Position numbers and translations under genes: made by a program
Assembly (NCBI RefSeq): GCF_010093595.1
Contig: NW_022985444.1
Location: 1,000,654 to 1,064,653, forward strand
Reading direction: 5' to 3'
Length of the DNA stretch: 64,000 nt
From: Mytilinidion resinicola
Taxonomy: Eukaryota > Ascomycota > Dothideomycetes > Mytilinidiales > Mytilinidiaceae
Shown here: piece after piece, positions 62,307 through 64,000 of the stretch
How the letters are laid out: each line of letters begins with the position of its first letter
Numbering within the stretch: the first letter of the stretch is position 1
The notes under the pieces: model-generated
What the model saw: the letters and a program-made list of their open reading frames with translations, nothing else
What the model was told of the DNA's origin: nothing
The model's database searches: none

Positions 62307-63723
62307 GAGATGAGGATGGAGTGGGGAAAGGGCGTTTATGGGATTGGTTTGGAGTTTGGCGGGGGAGTTTTTAGGTTGGATGGGTGGGGAACGGGGATGG
62401 GAGGGGGGATGAATGTACGCTACTTGTTATGATATCCATGACTGTATTATTTTGTTTGCTTGATGAATATGCGAGACTCCGGCTTTCACGTGTGAGGTGT
62501 TTAATGTGTAAAATTGCGCATACTAGAAAGGTGTGAAGTTGGGTTTACAGTAAGATACATGTGCACATATAGTATGGTTTAGACACTGCTAATTATGCTT
62601 TTAATAGGTGTTTACAAACGTCTAGAGCACACAAGATAAGCATAGCACAAAAAAAAGAACATCTGGGGAGCAAAACACCACCCTCTTTCGAGGGTGTAGC
62701 CACCCCGGATGGGGTTTCTCTAAGTCCGCCCGCCCGCGGTAGTTTTCAATCCGTCATCTTAACCGGCGTTCGCAGACGCCTCACGCACCAACTGCATACA
62801 TCCTCTTCACCAGGCGTCCAAGCCTCTCTACGAACCAGGCCGCCCGAAGTCGGTTCCCTCAGGCGAACCCAAAGGAATGCTCCAACTTTTTAACACCGAA
62901 AGGTCGAGTCGAGAATCGAACCCGAGACCAACTACAAGACCCAGGTGAGGTTTGTCGACGGTAGTTATGTGCTGAAACTACCTCGGGAGGTAAATGCCTG
63001 GACTCCGGCCGCGGGCTTACACTCGATGAGGCCGACCTTACCAATTGAGCTGCTGGGCAAATTAGTGATTAGGCTTAGAAAATTTCGACATATGTAGACT
63101 AGCTGAGGAGAGGGTCACAAGCTCACATGTGAGAGCGCTTTGCTTTACGTCACCGAGGGCATCTCACCTGTGCGGTTCTTTGCGCATTGCTACGGGTTCA
63201 CTTCACCGGATGCTTCTCACTTCCCTGAGGCATTTCGCTGCCCGCAAGGGCGCTTCACCGAATGGGTTTGCCCAAAGCCCGTCACCACGCGACGGCTAAT
63301 CTCCCGGCCAACAAGAAGGGAAGACATAAACAACCCGCCTTTTTCAACGTCGAGAAAGATGCGACGACGCGACCACATCACCTCAGGGCAATATGAGGCG
63401 TTGTCAAGGAAATGAGCTGGTATTTCATTGCGGGCAGACAGGAGATGCGATAAAGGAGGTAGTATCACTTAGGTGTGAGAAGAAAAATATATAGTAGTGA
63501 TAGAAGACGCTCGCTACATTAACCTCCCTCCCAAAAAAGAACACATGTGAGGAATTGAGTCACCTAAGCGCGGGGTCGTGGATGATTGTAATTCACGCGT
63601 GCTATTCCTACATCGCGTTTCTCTACATACCATAGCCTGAGAGGACTGGTTCTTCCATCTACCTGATGCTGACGGGGGTGCGCTGTCAGGTGACCAAAGA
63701 CCCGGAAAGAGTGGAAGTCCTAC
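62307..63723. other. Intergenic, 1.4 kb, with tRNA-box-like sequences
   Basis: Contains minus-strand A-box-like (AGCTCAATTGGTAAGG, near 63035-63050) and B-box-like (GGTTCGATTCTCG, near 62910-62922) sequences about 120 bp apart, but no complete tRNA fold. A 7-bp hairpin GGTAGTT/AACTACC lies near 62961-62983. No protein gene recognised; the plus frame 63140-63415 lacks support. Confidence 0.45.
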
Positions 63724-64000
63724 TTATCTCCAGGAAGCCTTCATCTCTTCCTGAGTGGCAGTCACCCATTTAAGCGCAATCGAAGCTGGGTTGAAATGAG
63801 CTCTAGCTTGATTCATGAAGTCGTCGTCCCCTCCCTCGACACTCGTAATCGTCACTTCAACCTGAGCAGCTGGATGTCGAGCTACCCAAAGGTCTAGCGC
63901 CAGAATGCTAGTGTGGTAATTGTTGATGTACATTTCTGGATCAACAACGCGATCGATGGCGTCAAACCGGAGTATGATCTCGACGACACTGCCATCGTAT
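63724..64000 (-). CDS. 3' end of an unknown gene (truncated by window edge)
   Basis: A minus-strand frame open from the window end to a TGA at 63724 (92 codons). It reads YDGSVVEIILRFDAIDRVV, then LALDLWVARHPAAQVEVTI and ends EEMKASWR. Composition is coding-like, with a mix of hydrophobic and charged residues, but I recognise no family. The start and most of the gene lie beyond 64000. Confidence 0.55.
   Translation of the reverse strand, partial: YDGSVVEIILRFDAIDRVVDPEMYINNYHTSILALDLWVARHPAAQVEVTITSVEGGDDDFMNQARAHFNPASIALKWVTATQEEMKASWR

Overview
The window is nuclear DNA of a filamentous ascomycete (Pezizomycotina; a Dothideomycetes-type genome is my guess, not proven). The genes are split by short introns (mostly 46-105 bp) with GT..AG ends and CTAAC-like branch points. 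Core eukaryotic genes (INO80, BRX1, SAC3, CBF5, VRG4) sit beside fungal-specific families (SesA NLR, YDR124W-like, DUF3602). One AT-rich tract carries transposon remains with C-to-T style stop codons, as left by repeat-induced point mutation (RIP). Exon models below were built by joining reading frames across splice sites. For genes with no assembly gap the summed exon lengths are divisible by three.

Region by region. 169-2390 (-): copper amine oxidase. 2391-7388: transposon-rich, AT-rich tract with a complete but dead hAT element (3060-6099, perfect 8-bp target duplication), a solo LTR nested inside it (5012-5306, 5-bp target duplication) and a 266-bp TIR element in a TA site (6823-7088). 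7389-10794 (-): NLR-type STAND protein (SesA - NB-ARC - TPR) interrupted by a 990-N assembly gap inside its TPR array. 10795-12248: foldback palindrome and a retroelement tail. 12249-13007 (+): RING-like protein. 14088-19381 (-): INO80 ATPase. 20444-21712 (+): BRX1. 22166-27000 (-): SAC3. 28622-30856 (-): YDR124W-like protein. 32929-38197 (-): full-length ABCC transporter in ten exons. 40255-40779 (+): DUF3602/Par32-like protein. 42094-42795 (-): phosducin/thioredoxin-fold protein. 43402-44712 (+): GDP-mannose transporter. 45546-48077 (-): uncharacterised Cys- and Ser-rich protein. 49115-50508 (-): class II DnaJ (Sis1-like). 51160-52837 (-): CBF5. 52838-56437: no gene that I can support. 56438-57631 (-): GT8-type glycosyltransferase. 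58978-60166 (+): SLC35-type sugar-phosphate/nucleotide-sugar transporter. 62067-62306 (+): 79-aa Gly-rich protein with an MGC start. 63724-64000 (-): 3' end of an unknown gene.

Functionally this is mostly housekeeping: chromatin remodelling, ribosome and H/ACA biogenesis, mRNA export, protein folding and Golgi glycosylation (VRG4, GT8 and an SLC35 carrier lie within 17 kb but are not an operon). The accessory part is 2.4-12 kb, where a fungal immune-type NLR borders a transposon graveyard. I see no secondary-metabolite cluster, CRISPR array or prokaryotic feature. The least described items are the NLR with its unresolved TPR array, the three-motif basic/Ser protein at 45.5-48.1 kb, and the tiny MGC glycine protein.
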